Shown in pieces: positions 17,230 to 25,400 of a DNA stretch of 43,279 nucleotides. Below the pieces are notes generated by a model. The model saw nothing but the letters and a program-made list of their open reading frames with translations, did not search any database and was not told where the DNA came from. The translations under genes and the position numbers were made by a program. This DNA comes from Deltaproteobacteria bacterium (GTDB lineage: Bacteria > Myxococcota_A > UBA9160 > JAFDDA01). Position 1 is the first letter of the stretch. Each line of letters starts with the position of its first letter. The stretch covers positions 1 to 43,279 of the forward strand of contig JAFDDA010000017.1 in the NCBI GenBank assembly GCA_019311105.1, written 5' to 3'.

Positions 17230-18033
17230 TCAAGCGGCGGGTGCGTCGACCTCGCGCTCGCCGGGACGCTTGAACATCGGATGGCCCGCCGGCTGGTACG
17301 TGACGACGAACGCCCGGCGCGGCCGCTCCGACCGATTCGGCTCGGAGCCGTGCACCGTGTGGGCGCTGAAGAACACGAGCGAGCCCGCCGGGACCACGAT
17401 GGGAACCTGAGCTTCGATGTCGAACGCGGCCGGGTCCGTGAAGAGCGGCCCGAGCTGCCCATCGCCGTGTAGCCCCGGCAAGCAGCCCTCCTTGTGGCTC
17501 CCACGCACGACGCGGAAGCAGCCGTTGCCTTCGTCCGCGTCGTCGAGGACCACCATCACGTTGGGAAGGCGATCCAGGTGATCGCAGAAGTGATGCCAGT
17601 ACGGCGAATCCTGGTGCCAGCGGAACCCGGAACCCTCGAGCGGTCGCTTGAGATTCAACTTGTCGGTGTAGAGCGACACGCGCGGCGAGGCGACGAGCCC
17701 GCGAATGGGCTCCACGAGGCGTGGGTCGTCCATCAGGGCGTCGAGCAAGGGGTCGAGGTGATGAAACGGCTCGATCACCCGCAGCGTGTCGCTGCCCGGC
17801 GCGTGCTCGAGCTGGATCGTCGACCCCTCCGCCTCGAGATAGACGTTGCCGTCGATGGCATAGCGCTGGTCGGGCTTCTCGCGGCTCGCTTCGGCTCCGG
17901 CTGCCACGCGCTCGGCCGCTTCGCGCAGCGCCACCAACTCGGCTTCGGGCAAGACGGCGTGGCGCGCGAAGAAGCCGTCCTCTTCGTAGGCCTCGCGCTC
18001 GTCAGCGGTCAGGCGAAGTTGGGTCCGGTCCAT
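17230..18033 (-). CDS. Phytanoyl-CoA dioxygenase (PhyH) family Fe(II)/2-oxoglutarate oxygenase
   Basis: A 267-residue non-haem iron oxygenase, starting MDRTQLRLTADEREAYEEDG at the ATG of 18031-18033. The iron-binding facial triad is visible: His140-x-Asp142 in FRWHQDSPYW, and the distal His228 in FFSAHTVHGS. Arg239/Arg240 of SERPRRAFVVTYQP is placed for 2-oxoglutarate binding. The family hydroxylates varied small molecules (phytanoyl-CoA, ectoine, natural products), and no specific substrate can be named. It is the last gene of a four-gene run (Gfo/Idh, PPIase, HupE, PhyH), 22 bases after the HupE stop, so likely co-transcribed. The longer upstream-open frame overlaps HupE out of frame and is not used. 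Confidence 0.9.
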   Translation of the reverse strand: MDRTQLRLTADEREAYEEDGFFARHAVLPEAELVALREAAERVAAGAEASREKPDQRYAIDGNVYLEAEGSTIQLEHAPGSDTLRVIEPFHHLDPLLDALMDDPRLVEPIRGLVASPRVSLYTDKLNLKRPLEGSGFRWHQDSPYWHHFCDHLDRLPNVMVVLDDADEGNGCFRVVRGSHKEGCLPGLHGDGQLGPLFTDPAAFDIEAQVPIVVPAGSLVFFSAHTVHGSEPNRSERPRRAFVVTYQPAGHPMFKRPGEREVDAPAA

Positions 18034-18055
18034 CGGCGGCGCAGCGTAGCAGCTC

Positions 18056-19324
18056 CTACCCCGCCGCCGCGCGGGACAGGAACCAGTAGAGGCCGGCCGC
18101 AAGGACCGGGGCCGAGCCCCATTGGATCGCGGCCAGGCGGCGCGGTGCGGGCCCGAGAAGCCAGGCGCGCAGGGCCAGCCAGCCGACCGCCACCACGGCG
18201 AGCTGCCCGAGCTCGACGCCCAGGTTGAAGCCGAGGAGCGCGGGGGCGACGTTCGCAGCGGGCAGCCCGGCCTCGGCGAGCACTCCCGCGAAGCCGAAGC
18301 CGTGCACGAGGCCAAACGTCAGGGCCACGACCCAGCGCAAGGTCTCGGGCCGCTCGGAACGCTCGGCCAGTGCGAGGTAGCAGAGCGAGAAGAGGCCAAT
18401 CCCGAGCAGCGCACTCGCTGGAAGGCCCGTCGCGCCGGCGAGGGCGGCGCCGACACCCGCAACGGTGAGCAGGCCGAGTGCTGCCCGCAGGCCGCGCTGC
18501 GCCGCCGGCCCGAGCGTGGCCGCGAAGTTCTCGCAGGCGACGACCACGATCGAGAAGCCGATCAATGCCTCGACCGCCTCGGGCATGGGCCGCACGAAGC
18601 CCAGCACACCGAGGGCGAGCGTCAGGCTGTGAGCCACCGTGAAGCCGGTGACGACTTTGGCGAGTTGGGCGACACCCGTGCCGGTCAGGAGCAACGCGAG
18701 CACGAACGCGAGGTGGTCGTAGCCCGTAGCGATGTGATCGAGCCCGAGCCACAGATAGTCCCCGACCGACGACGCTTCGCCGCCGTCCCCCGCCTTGCCG
18801 CCCGGCCGCCACGTGGCCTGGCCGACGACGATCACGCGGTCGAGTTCCGCCCCGTCGGGCATTCGCGCCCGAGCGAGATGAAGGTGTGAGGTGTCGACCT
18901 CCTGAAACAGGTCGACCGTGATCTCGGGCTCGCCCGCGCCGCAACGCATGCGGAAGCGACGCGCGAAGTGTGTCGCGTCCGGGGACGGTGCGGGTTGGAG
19001 GCCTCCGCGCAGCCTGCATGGCCCCGCGCGGGTCGCGAGGCGCACGTGCTCGACCAGGTAGCCATCGATGGCCGCAGCCGCGTCCACGCGATAGCCGAGC
19101 CGCTCGGGCACGAGACCGGAAAGCTCCGGCAGGACGCGCTGCAGTGCGCTCCAAGGTGCCCGCACGGTGACCCGCGCCTCCGCGCCGTCCGGGCCATCGC
19201 TGAACTCCCACGATGAAAGCGATGTCGCCCTCGGATGGGCGTGCGCCGCCGGCACGGCCAACGCGACCCCCAGCCCGGCGAACGACGAGAGCGCGAAGAG
19301 CAGGAGCCGGGCTCGGGCGCTCAC
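18056..19324 (-). CDS. HupE/UreJ-family membrane protein with an N-terminal periplasmic domain
   Basis: A 422-residue protein. The start is the GTG at 19322-19324, overlapping the PPIase stop by 4 bases (GTGA). A signal segment (LLLFALSSFAGLGVALAVPAAHA) leads into a ~150-residue periplasmic beta-rich domain. The C-terminal part is a multi-helix membrane domain bearing the HupE/UreJ_2 signatures: LGLDHIATGYDHLAFVLALLL, FTVAHSLTLALGVLG and GLVHGFGFAGVLAEAG. The conserved histidines and aspartates resemble those of nickel/cobalt permeases, but this large subgroup occurs without hydrogenase or urease genes, and none is seen here. Metal transport is possible but unproven. Tight coupling to a secreted PPIase suggests the two act together, for instance in folding or assembly of the periplasmic domain. 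Confidence 0.88.
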   Translation of the reverse strand: MSARARLLLFALSSFAGLGVALAVPAAHAHPRATSLSSWEFSDGPDGAEARVTVRAPWSALQRVLPELSGLVPERLGYRVDAAAAIDGYLVEHVRLATRAGPCRLRGGLQPAPSPDATHFARRFRMRCGAGEPEITVDLFQEVDTSHLHLARARMPDGAELDRVIVVGQATWRPGGKAGDGGEASSVGDYLWLGLDHIATGYDHLAFVLALLLTGTGVAQLAKVVTGFTVAHSLTLALGVLGFVRPMPEAVEALIGFSIVVVACENFAATLGPAAQRGLRAALGLLTVAGVGAALAGATGLPASALLGIGLFSLCYLALAERSERPETLRWVVALTFGLVHGFGFAGVLAEAGLPAANVAPALLGFNLGVELGQLAVVAVGWLALRAWLLGPAPRRLAAIQWGSAPVLAAGLYWFLSRAAAG

Positions 19325-20274
19325 TTCGCCCCGGCCGGCGCTTCCACAGCGAGGTCGGCCCGTCCCGGCTCGGCCGCGAGGTCGGCCTGCTCGAGCTCGG
19401 CTGCAGCACGCAGGTCGTCGAGGAAGCGGCGCAGGGCCTCCTCGCCACGGGTGCGCACCCATTCGGCGCGAACCTGCGCCGCGACTTCCTCGAAGGGCGG
19501 CACCCGCTCCTCCTGGCGATCGAGCCCTCGCAGGACGAGGTAGCTGGCGCTGGCGCGGAAGGGTTCGGTCACTTCGCCCGGCCCAAGGCTCCGGGCGCGC
19601 AACGCGGCCGTGGGGCCGAGGTAGCGGCGGATCGTCTCGGCGGGCAACGGCCCTGCAGGCAGAGGCGGGGCATCCATGCCGGGCAGCGCGGCGCGAACCT
19701 CGGACAATGTCGCCCCTGCCTTCAGCGAGGCGGCGGCGCGCGTCGCGAGAGCTCGCGCCGCCTCGTCACCAGCGCCATCCTGGCCGCGTGGCCCCACCAC
19801 GGCCGCGAGCACTTCGACCGTGATCCGACCCGAGCGCACGAAGCGGTCGGGGTTGCGGGCATAGTATTCGCGGAGGTCCGCCTCGCTCGGGTCGACGTCT
19901 TCCGCCGCGCCGGTGACGGCCGCGATCACGGACTGCACGATCACACGCCGAGCCGTCGGCTCATGGCGCGCCAAGCCCAGGCCGAGCCCGTGTTGGAGGA
20001 GCAACTCTTCGTCCACCAGGCGGTCGAGCATTCGCTGGCGCTCTTCGAGCGGGAGCACGGCCGTGCGCCGCTCCTCGGCGACGGCCACAACAAACCGGTC
20101 GAAGGCTTCGCGCGAGAGCGGTTGCCCGTTCACCACCGCGACGGCGCCCTCGAGGGAGGGCGTTGCGGGCCCCGAGCCCACCAGCCCCCAGGCCGCCAGC
20201 GCGATCCCGGCGGTGGCGCCGACGGTCAACAAGACTCGCCCTCGCCGCTCGGTTGCGTCGTCCACCCGAGTCAC
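19321..20274 (-). CDS. Membrane-anchored parvulin-like peptidyl-prolyl isomerase (PpiC/SurA type)
   Basis: A 317-residue protein. GTG at 20272-20274 overlaps the stop of the preceding oxidoreductase gene by 4 bases and is preferred over an ATG-less extension to 20304. One N-terminal membrane helix (VLLTVGATAGIALAAWGLVG) anchors it facing the periplasm. A SurA-N-like helical chaperone region follows (VVNGQPLSREAFDRFVVAV, then LPLEERQRMLDRLVDEELLLQHG). The central part (ADLREYYARNPDRFVRSGRITVEVL to APFRASASYLVLRGL-like strands) is a divergent rotamase domain. The C-terminus is a long helix ending in an Ala/Glu-rich tail. The isomerase core is weakly conserved, so chaperone activity may dominate. 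It is coupled to HupE by a GTGA overlap. Confidence 0.85.
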   Translation of the reverse strand: MTRVDDATERRGRVLLTVGATAGIALAAWGLVGSGPATPSLEGAVAVVNGQPLSREAFDRFVVAVAEERRTAVLPLEERQRMLDRLVDEELLLQHGLGLGLARHEPTARRVIVQSVIAAVTGAAEDVDPSEADLREYYARNPDRFVRSGRITVEVLAAVVGPRGQDGAGDEAARALATRAAASLKAGATLSEVRAALPGMDAPPLPAGPLPAETIRRYLGPTAALRARSLGPGEVTEPFRASASYLVLRGLDRQEERVPPFEEVAAQVRAEWVRTRGEEALRRFLDDLRAAAELEQADLAAEPGRADLAVEAPAGAK

Positions 20275-21551
20275 GACGTTGCCCCTTCGAGGCCCGCGCG
20301 CCACTCGGCGAGCTCTACGACCTCGCCATCGAGCCGCGCGTCTTCCGCCGCAAAGCCAAGCAGGTGGCCGTCGAGGGCCGAGCGGCCCGAAGCGCGCACG
20401 TCGGCCGCGGCGCCCCCCTCGGCCACGGTGACGAAGTGATCGATCAGGCCGTCGTCGCCCCCGTAGTGGCCGACCATGGAACCGCTGAAATCGAAACGCT
20501 CGACATCGAGCGAGCCGGGTTGGGTCACCTCGATCACGCCGGCGTGGAGCGCGCCGCGCAGTTCGCCGCGCGTGCCGGTGATGCGGACCGTGCGCTCCTC
20601 CTGGGCCGCGAGGCCGTGAACACTGAACACCGCGCTCTTGCCATCCTCGAACTCGACGCTGACGACCTGATGGTCGGGCTGATCGTTGTCACATCGATAG
20701 ACGCAGCGGCCATAGCGGCCCGTTTCGAGTGCACGGCGGCGCGCCTCGCGACTCGGGTCGGGCGACACGTCCGTCCAGGGGAAGAAGCGTGCAATCTTCT
20801 CGTCGGGCCCGAGGTAGAAGCGTTCCGCATCGTGCGGGCAGCTCGCCTGCACGGGGCAGCCGTCGGTGCACCGTTCCGGGGCGCCGTCCGGCGCACTCTC
20901 GGCACGAAACTCGTCTCTCCCACCGAACGACGAGACCCGCACCGGTCGCGAGCCCGCGAGCCAGACCATCAGATCGAGGTCGTGGCAGGACTTCGCGAGA
21001 ATCAGCGGCGCGGCCATGGAGCGGTTGCGGAACTTCCCGCGTACGTAGGAATGCGCCATGTGCCAGTGGGCCACGTGTTCGGCGAGCGAGATGTGCAGCA
21101 CGCGGCCGAGCCGCCCGGATTCGACGAGCGCATGGATCTTTTCGTAGAAGGGCGTGTAGCGGAGCACGTGCCCGATCTGGAGGATGCGCCCCGCCCGCTC
21201 CGCCGCCTCGACTACCCGCACGCAGTCGGCGGGTTCGGGCGCGATCGGTTTCTCGAGCATCAGGTGGTGGCCGGTCTCGAGGGCGCGCAACGCCGGGTCG
21301 ACGTGCTCGGTGTCTCCGGTGGCCACGATCGCAACGGGCGCGCGGCGCGGGCCCTCGAACAGCGGGCTCCAATCGTCGAAGACCGCGTCGGCCGCAAGCC
21401 CATGGGCGCTCGCCACGGCGGCGCGCCGCCCTGGGTCGGGCTCGGCCAGGGCCACCACGCGCAAGCGGTCGGGATGGGCCAGGGCGTAACGCCCGTAGAC
21501 CTCGCTACCCCGCATCCCTCCGCCGACCAGCACTGCCTCGACCGCCGCCAT
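20271..21551 (-). CDS. Gfo/Idh/MocA-family NAD(P)-dependent oxidoreductase
   Basis: A 426-residue sugar or inositol dehydrogenase-type enzyme. The Rossmann start is AVLVGGGMRGSEVYGRYAL, with an acidic residue after strand 2 (ALAEPDPGRR). The family EKP motif is in HHLMLEKPIAPEP. HxxD-type catalytic residues occur in AKSCHDLDLMVWLAGS. A cysteine-rich insert (ERCTDGCPVQASCPHDAERFY) is typical of one subgroup and could bind metal or brace the loop. It would oxidise or epimerise a sugar derivative, with the substrate unknown. It is the first gene of the Gfo-PPIase-HupE-PhyH operon, with an AAGGGG site before the ATG at 21549-21551. It is divergent from the ferredoxin gene across 74 bases. Confidence 0.92.
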   Translation of the reverse strand: MAAVEAVLVGGGMRGSEVYGRYALAHPDRLRVVALAEPDPGRRAAVASAHGLAADAVFDDWSPLFEGPRRAPVAIVATGDTEHVDPALRALETGHHLMLEKPIAPEPADCVRVVEAAERAGRILQIGHVLRYTPFYEKIHALVESGRLGRVLHISLAEHVAHWHMAHSYVRGKFRNRSMAAPLILAKSCHDLDLMVWLAGSRPVRVSSFGGRDEFRAESAPDGAPERCTDGCPVQASCPHDAERFYLGPDEKIARFFPWTDVSPDPSREARRRALETGRYGRCVYRCDNDQPDHQVVSVEFEDGKSAVFSVHGLAAQEERTVRITGTRGELRGALHAGVIEVTQPGSLDVERFDFSGSMVGHYGGDDGLIDHFVTVAEGGAAADVRASGRSALDGHLLGFAAEDARLDGEVVELAEWRAGLEGATS

Positions 21552-21608
21552 CGATCCCCTTCCGTCACCCTGCTGCCCGACGCCGGCCGCACGGACGCAG
21601 GCGGCGGT

Positions 21609-21614
21609 TATACT
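21609..21614 (+). promoter_or_regulatory. -10-like hexamer TATACT before the ferredoxin gene
   Basis: TATACT matches 5 of 6 to consensus and ends 11 nt before the ATG at 21626. No Shine-Dalgarno sequence lies between, so the leader would be about 5 nt or less. No -35 is recognisable. Confidence 0.45.
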
Positions 21615-21625
21615 AGGCGCCCTTC

Positions 21626-22009
21626 ATGGACGACGCCGACCACAAGGACCTCGCCGACCTCTCGGCCGCACGGAAGATCGGTGGCTACACGCGGCACGTC
21701 CTGCTCTGCACCCACGGCGACTGCGCCGAGCACGAGACGGCGCAGGCCTCCTGGAAGTTCCTGAAGAAGCGGGTCCGCCAGCTCGGGCTCGACTCGGTCG
21801 ATGGCGGCGTCTACCGCTCCAAAGTCGATTGCTTGCGCATCTGTCGCCAGGGTCCGATCTGCGTCGTCTACCCGGACGGCGTCTGGTACCACCACGCGAC
21901 CCCCGAGAACCTGGAGCGCATCCTCCAGGAGCACGTGGTCGGGGGGCACCCGGTCGAAGATCTCGCCTTCGCGCGCAACCCCATCGGCGCGCTACAGCGA
22001 AGCGAGTAG
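21626..22009 (+). CDS. Thioredoxin-like [2Fe-2S] ferredoxin domain protein
   Basis: A 127-residue single-domain protein of the thioredoxin-fold [2Fe-2S] ferredoxin group. Four ligand cysteines are placed as in that group: Cys28 and Cys33 in [10 protein letters not shown], and Cys69 and Cys73 in [19 protein letters not shown] (a fifth, Cys79, follows). The [18 protein letters not shown] segment is the usual C-terminal helix. It is a cytoplasmic electron carrier whose partner is not identified. Its last 18 bases overlap the 3' end of the convergent LhgO-like gene, so the stop codons of both are inside one another's coding sequence. Confidence 0.92.
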   Translation: MDDADHKDLADLSAARKIGGYTRHVLLCTHGDCAEHETAQASWKFLKKRVRQLGLDSVDGGVYRSKVDCLRICRQGPICVVYPDGVWYHHATPENLERILQEHVVGGHPVEDLAFARNPIGALQRSE

Positions 22010-23110
22010 CTCCGCCGCCTCTTCACCGAGCGCCGCCGCGGCCGTCAGCCCGGGCGATTCGATCCCGATGAGATCCACCCAACCGGGCAGACCTTCGGCG
22101 GACCGCTCGGCGACGACGAAATCACGGAACGCTTCCCCGGGTTTCGCGAGCCTGGCGCGAACGCCGGCGAAGTCGGGCGTGAGCCACTCCGCGCGGACCG
22201 CCGGCAGATACCGCGCCACGGCCCGAGCCATGCCCGCAGCCTTTTCGGGAGCGACGTCGTAGCGGGGCGCCTCCACGTGTTCTGCATCCGGCCCGAAACG
22301 GATCCGGCCGCCGAGGTCGAGGGTGGCGTGGACACCGAGGCCCGGGCCACTCGGCAAGGGGTAGACGAGCCGATCGAGCCGCAAGGGCGCCCGGGGCGTC
22401 AAGGCGAAGTAGTCCCCCTTGCAGGGATGGATGCGGCAGCCGAGCCGATCGACGTCGAGGCCTGCGAGCGCCGCCACGCGGTCCGCGTCGAGCCCGGCCG
22501 CGTTCACCACGGCCGCAGCGCGTACGGCCTGGCGGTCGGCGCCATGCTCCACCGTGAGGGAGAACCCTCCTGCCAGGGCGTCGACGCCGACGAGTGCGGT
22601 GTCGCAGACCAGCACCGCATCGTGGGCCGCCGCCTCCGCGAGGAAGGAGGCCGTGTAGGCATGGGCATCGACGATGCCCGTGTCCGGCGAGAGCAGCGCA
22701 GCTCGCGCTCGCACGGCGGGCTCGAGCGCGGCCACGCGACGTGCGTCGACGATCGTGAGCCCGGCCGCGCCGTTCCGCCCTCCCCGGTCACGCAGCGCCT
22801 CGAGTTCCCCCACCTCGGCGTCGTCGCATGCCACCACCAGCTTGCCGAGCCGGCGGTACGGCACCTTCCAAGCCTCGCAGCGCGCGTAGAGAAGCTCGCG
22901 ACCCACGCGACAGGTTCGCGCCTTGATCGAATCTTCGGGGTAGTAGAGGCCGGCGTGGACGACCTCGCTGTTGCGGCTGGTGGCGCCCCGGCCGATCGCG
23001 GACTCGCGCTCGACCAGCACGACCGAACGGCCGCGGCGCGCCAGGGCAGCGGCAGCGGCCAGGCCGACGACGCCGGCCCCGACCACCGCGACGTCGACCT
23101 CGGCTTTCAC
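21992..23110 (-). CDS. FAD-dependent oxidase, L-2-hydroxyglutarate oxidase (LhgO)-like
   Basis: A 372-residue flavoprotein of the DAO superfamily. The FAD-binding start is [22 protein letters not shown] with a glutamate ending strand 2 (VLVERE). The LhgO-type segment [22 protein letters not shown] follows, then a GKLVVACDD-like strand. Later motifs include [10 protein letters not shown] and the C-terminal [17 protein letters not shown], both characteristic of L-2-hydroxyglutarate and related 2-hydroxyacid oxidases. The chosen start is GTG at 23108-23110, which gives the usual short N-terminus. A second GTG at 23126-23128 overlaps the antiporter stop and is equally possible. It is the third gene of a PfkB-antiporter-oxidase operon. 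The reaction is inferred from similarity only. Confidence 0.87.
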   Translation of the reverse strand: MKAEVDVAVVGAGVVGLAAAAALARRGRSVVLVERESAIGRGATSRNSEVVHAGLYYPEDSIKARTCRVGRELLYARCEAWKVPYRRLGKLVVACDDAEVGELEALRDRGGRNGAAGLTIVDARRVAALEPAVRARAALLSPDTGIVDAHAYTASFLAEAAAHDAVLVCDTALVGVDALAGGFSLTVEHGADRQAVRAAAVVNAAGLDADRVAALAGLDVDRLGCRIHPCKGDYFALTPRAPLRLDRLVYPLPSGPGLGVHATLDLGGRIRFGPDAEHVEAPRYDVAPEKAAGMARAVARYLPAVRAEWLTPDFAGVRARLAKPGEAFRDFVVAERSAEGLPGWVDLIGIESPGLTAAAALGEEAAELLASL

Positions 23111-23117
23111 GCGGGTC

Positions 23118-24368
23118 TCACGGGCCACTGGGCCCTGTCGAACCTCGGCCCAGCAAGGAGCGCAACGCCCCCCGCCGCGTCGCGGGGCCGAAGATGACCA
23201 GCCCGAGCGCAAACAGCAGGTAGACGACGATGAAGGCCCAGCGCACGCGCGTTTCCGGGAAGAAAAGCTGCCCCAGGAACAATACGGCGAGGATCAGGGC
23301 CTCGATGCGGCTGAAGCGCATGTCCGCGATGATCACGACGGCCAGCAGCGATTGCGCCGAGGTCAACCACAGCTCCTCGGTCTGGCGAGCATCGAGGGGC
23401 AGGCCCGTCCAGCTGCCCGACGAGATCGCGTAGGCCACCGGGATCGCGCCCACGAGCAGGGTCCATTGGTTGACCTTCGACGAGAACAAGGCACCCAGAC
23501 CGACGGAGGCCCGCAGGCGGAGCGCGAAGAGGATCGCCACCAGGAACTCGGGCGACTCCGACGCCAGAGGCGCCACCCATTGGACGAGCAGGAACTCGTC
23601 CACGTCGCGCTCACGGCCCAGTTCGACCAATCCGTCCGCGAACGGCTCCGCAGAAATGAAGATCGCGTAGCCCGCGAACAGGAACAGCGCCGCCGAGAAG
23701 AGCCTTCGCCCCGGGTCGGCGAACTCGCGGTCGATCATGCCCGCCGGTCCGACCAGCTCCATCTCGTGGGATTCGCCGCGCATGGCAGCCGCCACGTAGG
23801 CCACGAAGATCACGAACAACACGAGCGCATCGAAGAGCGAGATCTCGCCGCCGAAGGGGATCACGAAGGAGTACAGAGTCGCAATGAGCAGGAAACGCAG
23901 CTCGAGCTTCTGGCTCGGCGCGATGGCGACGTCGCGCTCCCCCGTCTTCCAGCACGACACCAACACCACCGACGCCCAGCCGAGGCCGATCAGCAGCCGG
24001 TTCGCGCCCGTCATGTTGGCCACGGCGTAGGGCGCGTAGGTCGGGTCCTGGCCGGCGGTCCAGGCGAAGTGCAGATCGACGGCGTACTCGGGGAGCACGC
24101 TGATCAGGGCCAACAAGAGCAACGCCAGCGACTGCGGAATATCGCGCTCGAACAACTCCGTCGCCCAGGAAAGCAGGAACGCGCCGCCGAGGATGGCGAG
24201 GCCCGCCAGGGGCGCGAAGACTTCCGGTGGGAATGAGAGCCCCCCCACGGCGTTTGCCAGAAGCCAGGGGAGCGGCAGCAACACCGACACCACGAAGAGG
24301 CTGATGTCCCGCTTGCGATGACGCCGCCCGTCTCCGTTCGGCGTGTGGGACGGCGGCGCCTCGCTCAT
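23118..24368 (-). CDS. Sodium/calcium antiporter (CaCA superfamily) membrane protein
   Basis: A 416-residue inner-membrane exchanger with about ten to eleven helices arranged as two inverted halves. Each half holds the alpha-repeat signature: LLLALISVLPEYAVDLHFAW in the first and WVAPLASESPEFLVAILFAL in the second, with the S/A-x-PE core that forms the ion site. The start is the ATG at 24366-24368, overlapping the PfkB stop by 4 bases (ATGA). The open frame further upstream is antisense/shadow sequence. The ion could be Ca2+ or another cation. Translational coupling with a sugar/nucleoside kinase and a flavin oxidase is not obviously functional and may just reflect compact genome organisation. 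Confidence 0.9.
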   Translation of the reverse strand: MSEAPPSHTPNGDGRRHRKRDISLFVVSVLLPLPWLLANAVGGLSFPPEVFAPLAGLAILGGAFLLSWATELFERDIPQSLALLLLALISVLPEYAVDLHFAWTAGQDPTYAPYAVANMTGANRLLIGLGWASVVLVSCWKTGERDVAIAPSQKLELRFLLIATLYSFVIPFGGEISLFDALVLFVIFVAYVAAAMRGESHEMELVGPAGMIDREFADPGRRLFSAALFLFAGYAIFISAEPFADGLVELGRERDVDEFLLVQWVAPLASESPEFLVAILFALRLRASVGLGALFSSKVNQWTLLVGAIPVAYAISSGSWTGLPLDARQTEELWLTSAQSLLAVVIIADMRFSRIEALILAVLFLGQLFFPETRVRWAFIVVYLLFALGLVIFGPATRRGALRSLLGRGSTGPSGP

Positions 24369-25303
24369 TCGAAAGGCGCACCAAAGCTGGCTTCGTGCCG
24401 CTCTTGAAGGGTCGCCAGGTCCGCGAGCAGGCCCTGGGGGCCCTTGTGCTCCACCTTCATCGAGCCGAGCACGGCGCCAATGCGGGCACTCGCCTCGAAG
24501 TCGAGCCCGCGAGCGCAACCGAGCAGCAGCCCGGCGCGGAAGGCATCGCCCGCGCCGGTCGGGTCGAGCACGCGCTCGGCGGCCACCGGCGGGATCTCGG
24601 TGCGTCGTTCGCCCTCGATCAGCAACGCGCCCTTCTCGCCCAGGGTCACGATCACCGCACCGCAACGCGAGGCGAGCTCCGCCTCGCCGAGGCCGGTCTT
24701 CGATTGGACCAGCGACCACTCGTAGTCGTTCACGATGAACAGGGCCGCACCCTCGACAAACTCGGTCAGTTCGTCGGGCTCGAGGATCGGGATGCCCTGA
24801 CCCGGGTCCACCACGGTTCGCTTGCCGAGCGCTTTCAGATCGCGCGCGTTGCGGATCATCGCCTCCTTGCCGTTCGGCGAGACGATCCCCCACTCGTAGG
24901 CGTCGTCGACGCTGCCGACCTTGGCCTCATGCGCACGGTCCATGGCACCAGGGTGGAAGGCCGTGATCTGGTTGTCGTCGAGGTCGGTGGTGATGAAGCA
25001 GCTGGCGGTGAAACTGTCTGCCAGTTCGAGGACGTGGTCGCGGCCAACGCCGTGCCCGTCGAGATAGGCCGCATAGTCTTCGAAGTCCGAACCCACGGCA
25101 GCGAGCAGCAACGGCTCTTCGCCGAGGCGCTTCAGGTGGAACGCGATGTTCGCACCGCAACCACCCCACGTCTTGCGCATCTCCGGCACGTGGAACGCCA
25201 CGTTCAGGACGTGGATCTTGTCGGGCTGGATGTGGTTCTTGAACCGGTCGCGGAACACCATGATGTGATCCACGGCGATCGAACCCGAGACCAGGATCGG
25301 CAT
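24365..25303 (-). CDS. PfkB-family kinase, bacterial adenosine-kinase-like
   Basis: A 312-residue ribokinase-fold enzyme. The N-terminus MPILVSGSIAVDHIMVFRDRF and the HIQPDKIHVLNVAFHVPEMRKTWGGCGANIAF segment match the bacterial adenosine kinase-like subgroup. The PfkB signature with catalytic aspartate is DPTGAGDAFRAGLLLG near residue 250, and GCGANIA holds the substrate-binding loop. It would transfer phosphate from ATP to a nucleoside or sugar hydroxyl, with adenosine the best guess. A GGAGG site precedes the ATG at 25301-25303. It is first in the operon with the antiporter and the LhgO-like oxidase. A 24-bp perfect tandem duplication lies in the 97-base gap to the divergent metF. Confidence 0.9.
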   Translation of the reverse strand: MPILVSGSIAVDHIMVFRDRFKNHIQPDKIHVLNVAFHVPEMRKTWGGCGANIAFHLKRLGEEPLLLAAVGSDFEDYAAYLDGHGVGRDHVLELADSFTASCFITTDLDDNQITAFHPGAMDRAHEAKVGSVDDAYEWGIVSPNGKEAMIRNARDLKALGKRTVVDPGQGIPILEPDELTEFVEGAALFIVNDYEWSLVQSKTGLGEAELASRCGAVIVTLGEKGALLIEGERRTEIPPVAAERVLDPTGAGDAFRAGLLLGCARGLDFEASARIGAVLGSMKVEHKGPQGLLADLATLQERHEASFGAPFE

Positions 25304-25335
25304 GGGACCTCCGGAGCGGGCAGTCTGCGGGGATC

Positions 25336-25383
25336 GCCCTCGGGCGTCAATGGCTCGCCGCCCTCGGGCGTCAATGGCTCGCC
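25336..25383. repeat. Perfect 24-bp tandem duplication upstream of metF
   Basis: Two identical, adjacent 24-base copies (25336-25359 and 25360-25383) beginning GCCCTCGGGCGTC. They create a 13-codon upstream ORF (25350-25391) that stops 9 bases before the metF ATG. No divergence between copies suggests a recent event or active maintenance. Confidence 0.9.
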
Positions 25384-25388
25384 ACCGA

Positions 25389-25394
25389 TAGAAT
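25389..25394 (+). promoter_or_regulatory. -10-like hexamer TAGAAT for metF
   Basis: TAGAAT (5 of 6 to TATAAT) ends 6 nt before the metF ATG, placing +1 at the start codon. The -35 region falls inside the second copy of the 24-bp repeat and is not recognisable. Confidence 0.5.
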
Positions 25395-25400
25395 GGGCGG

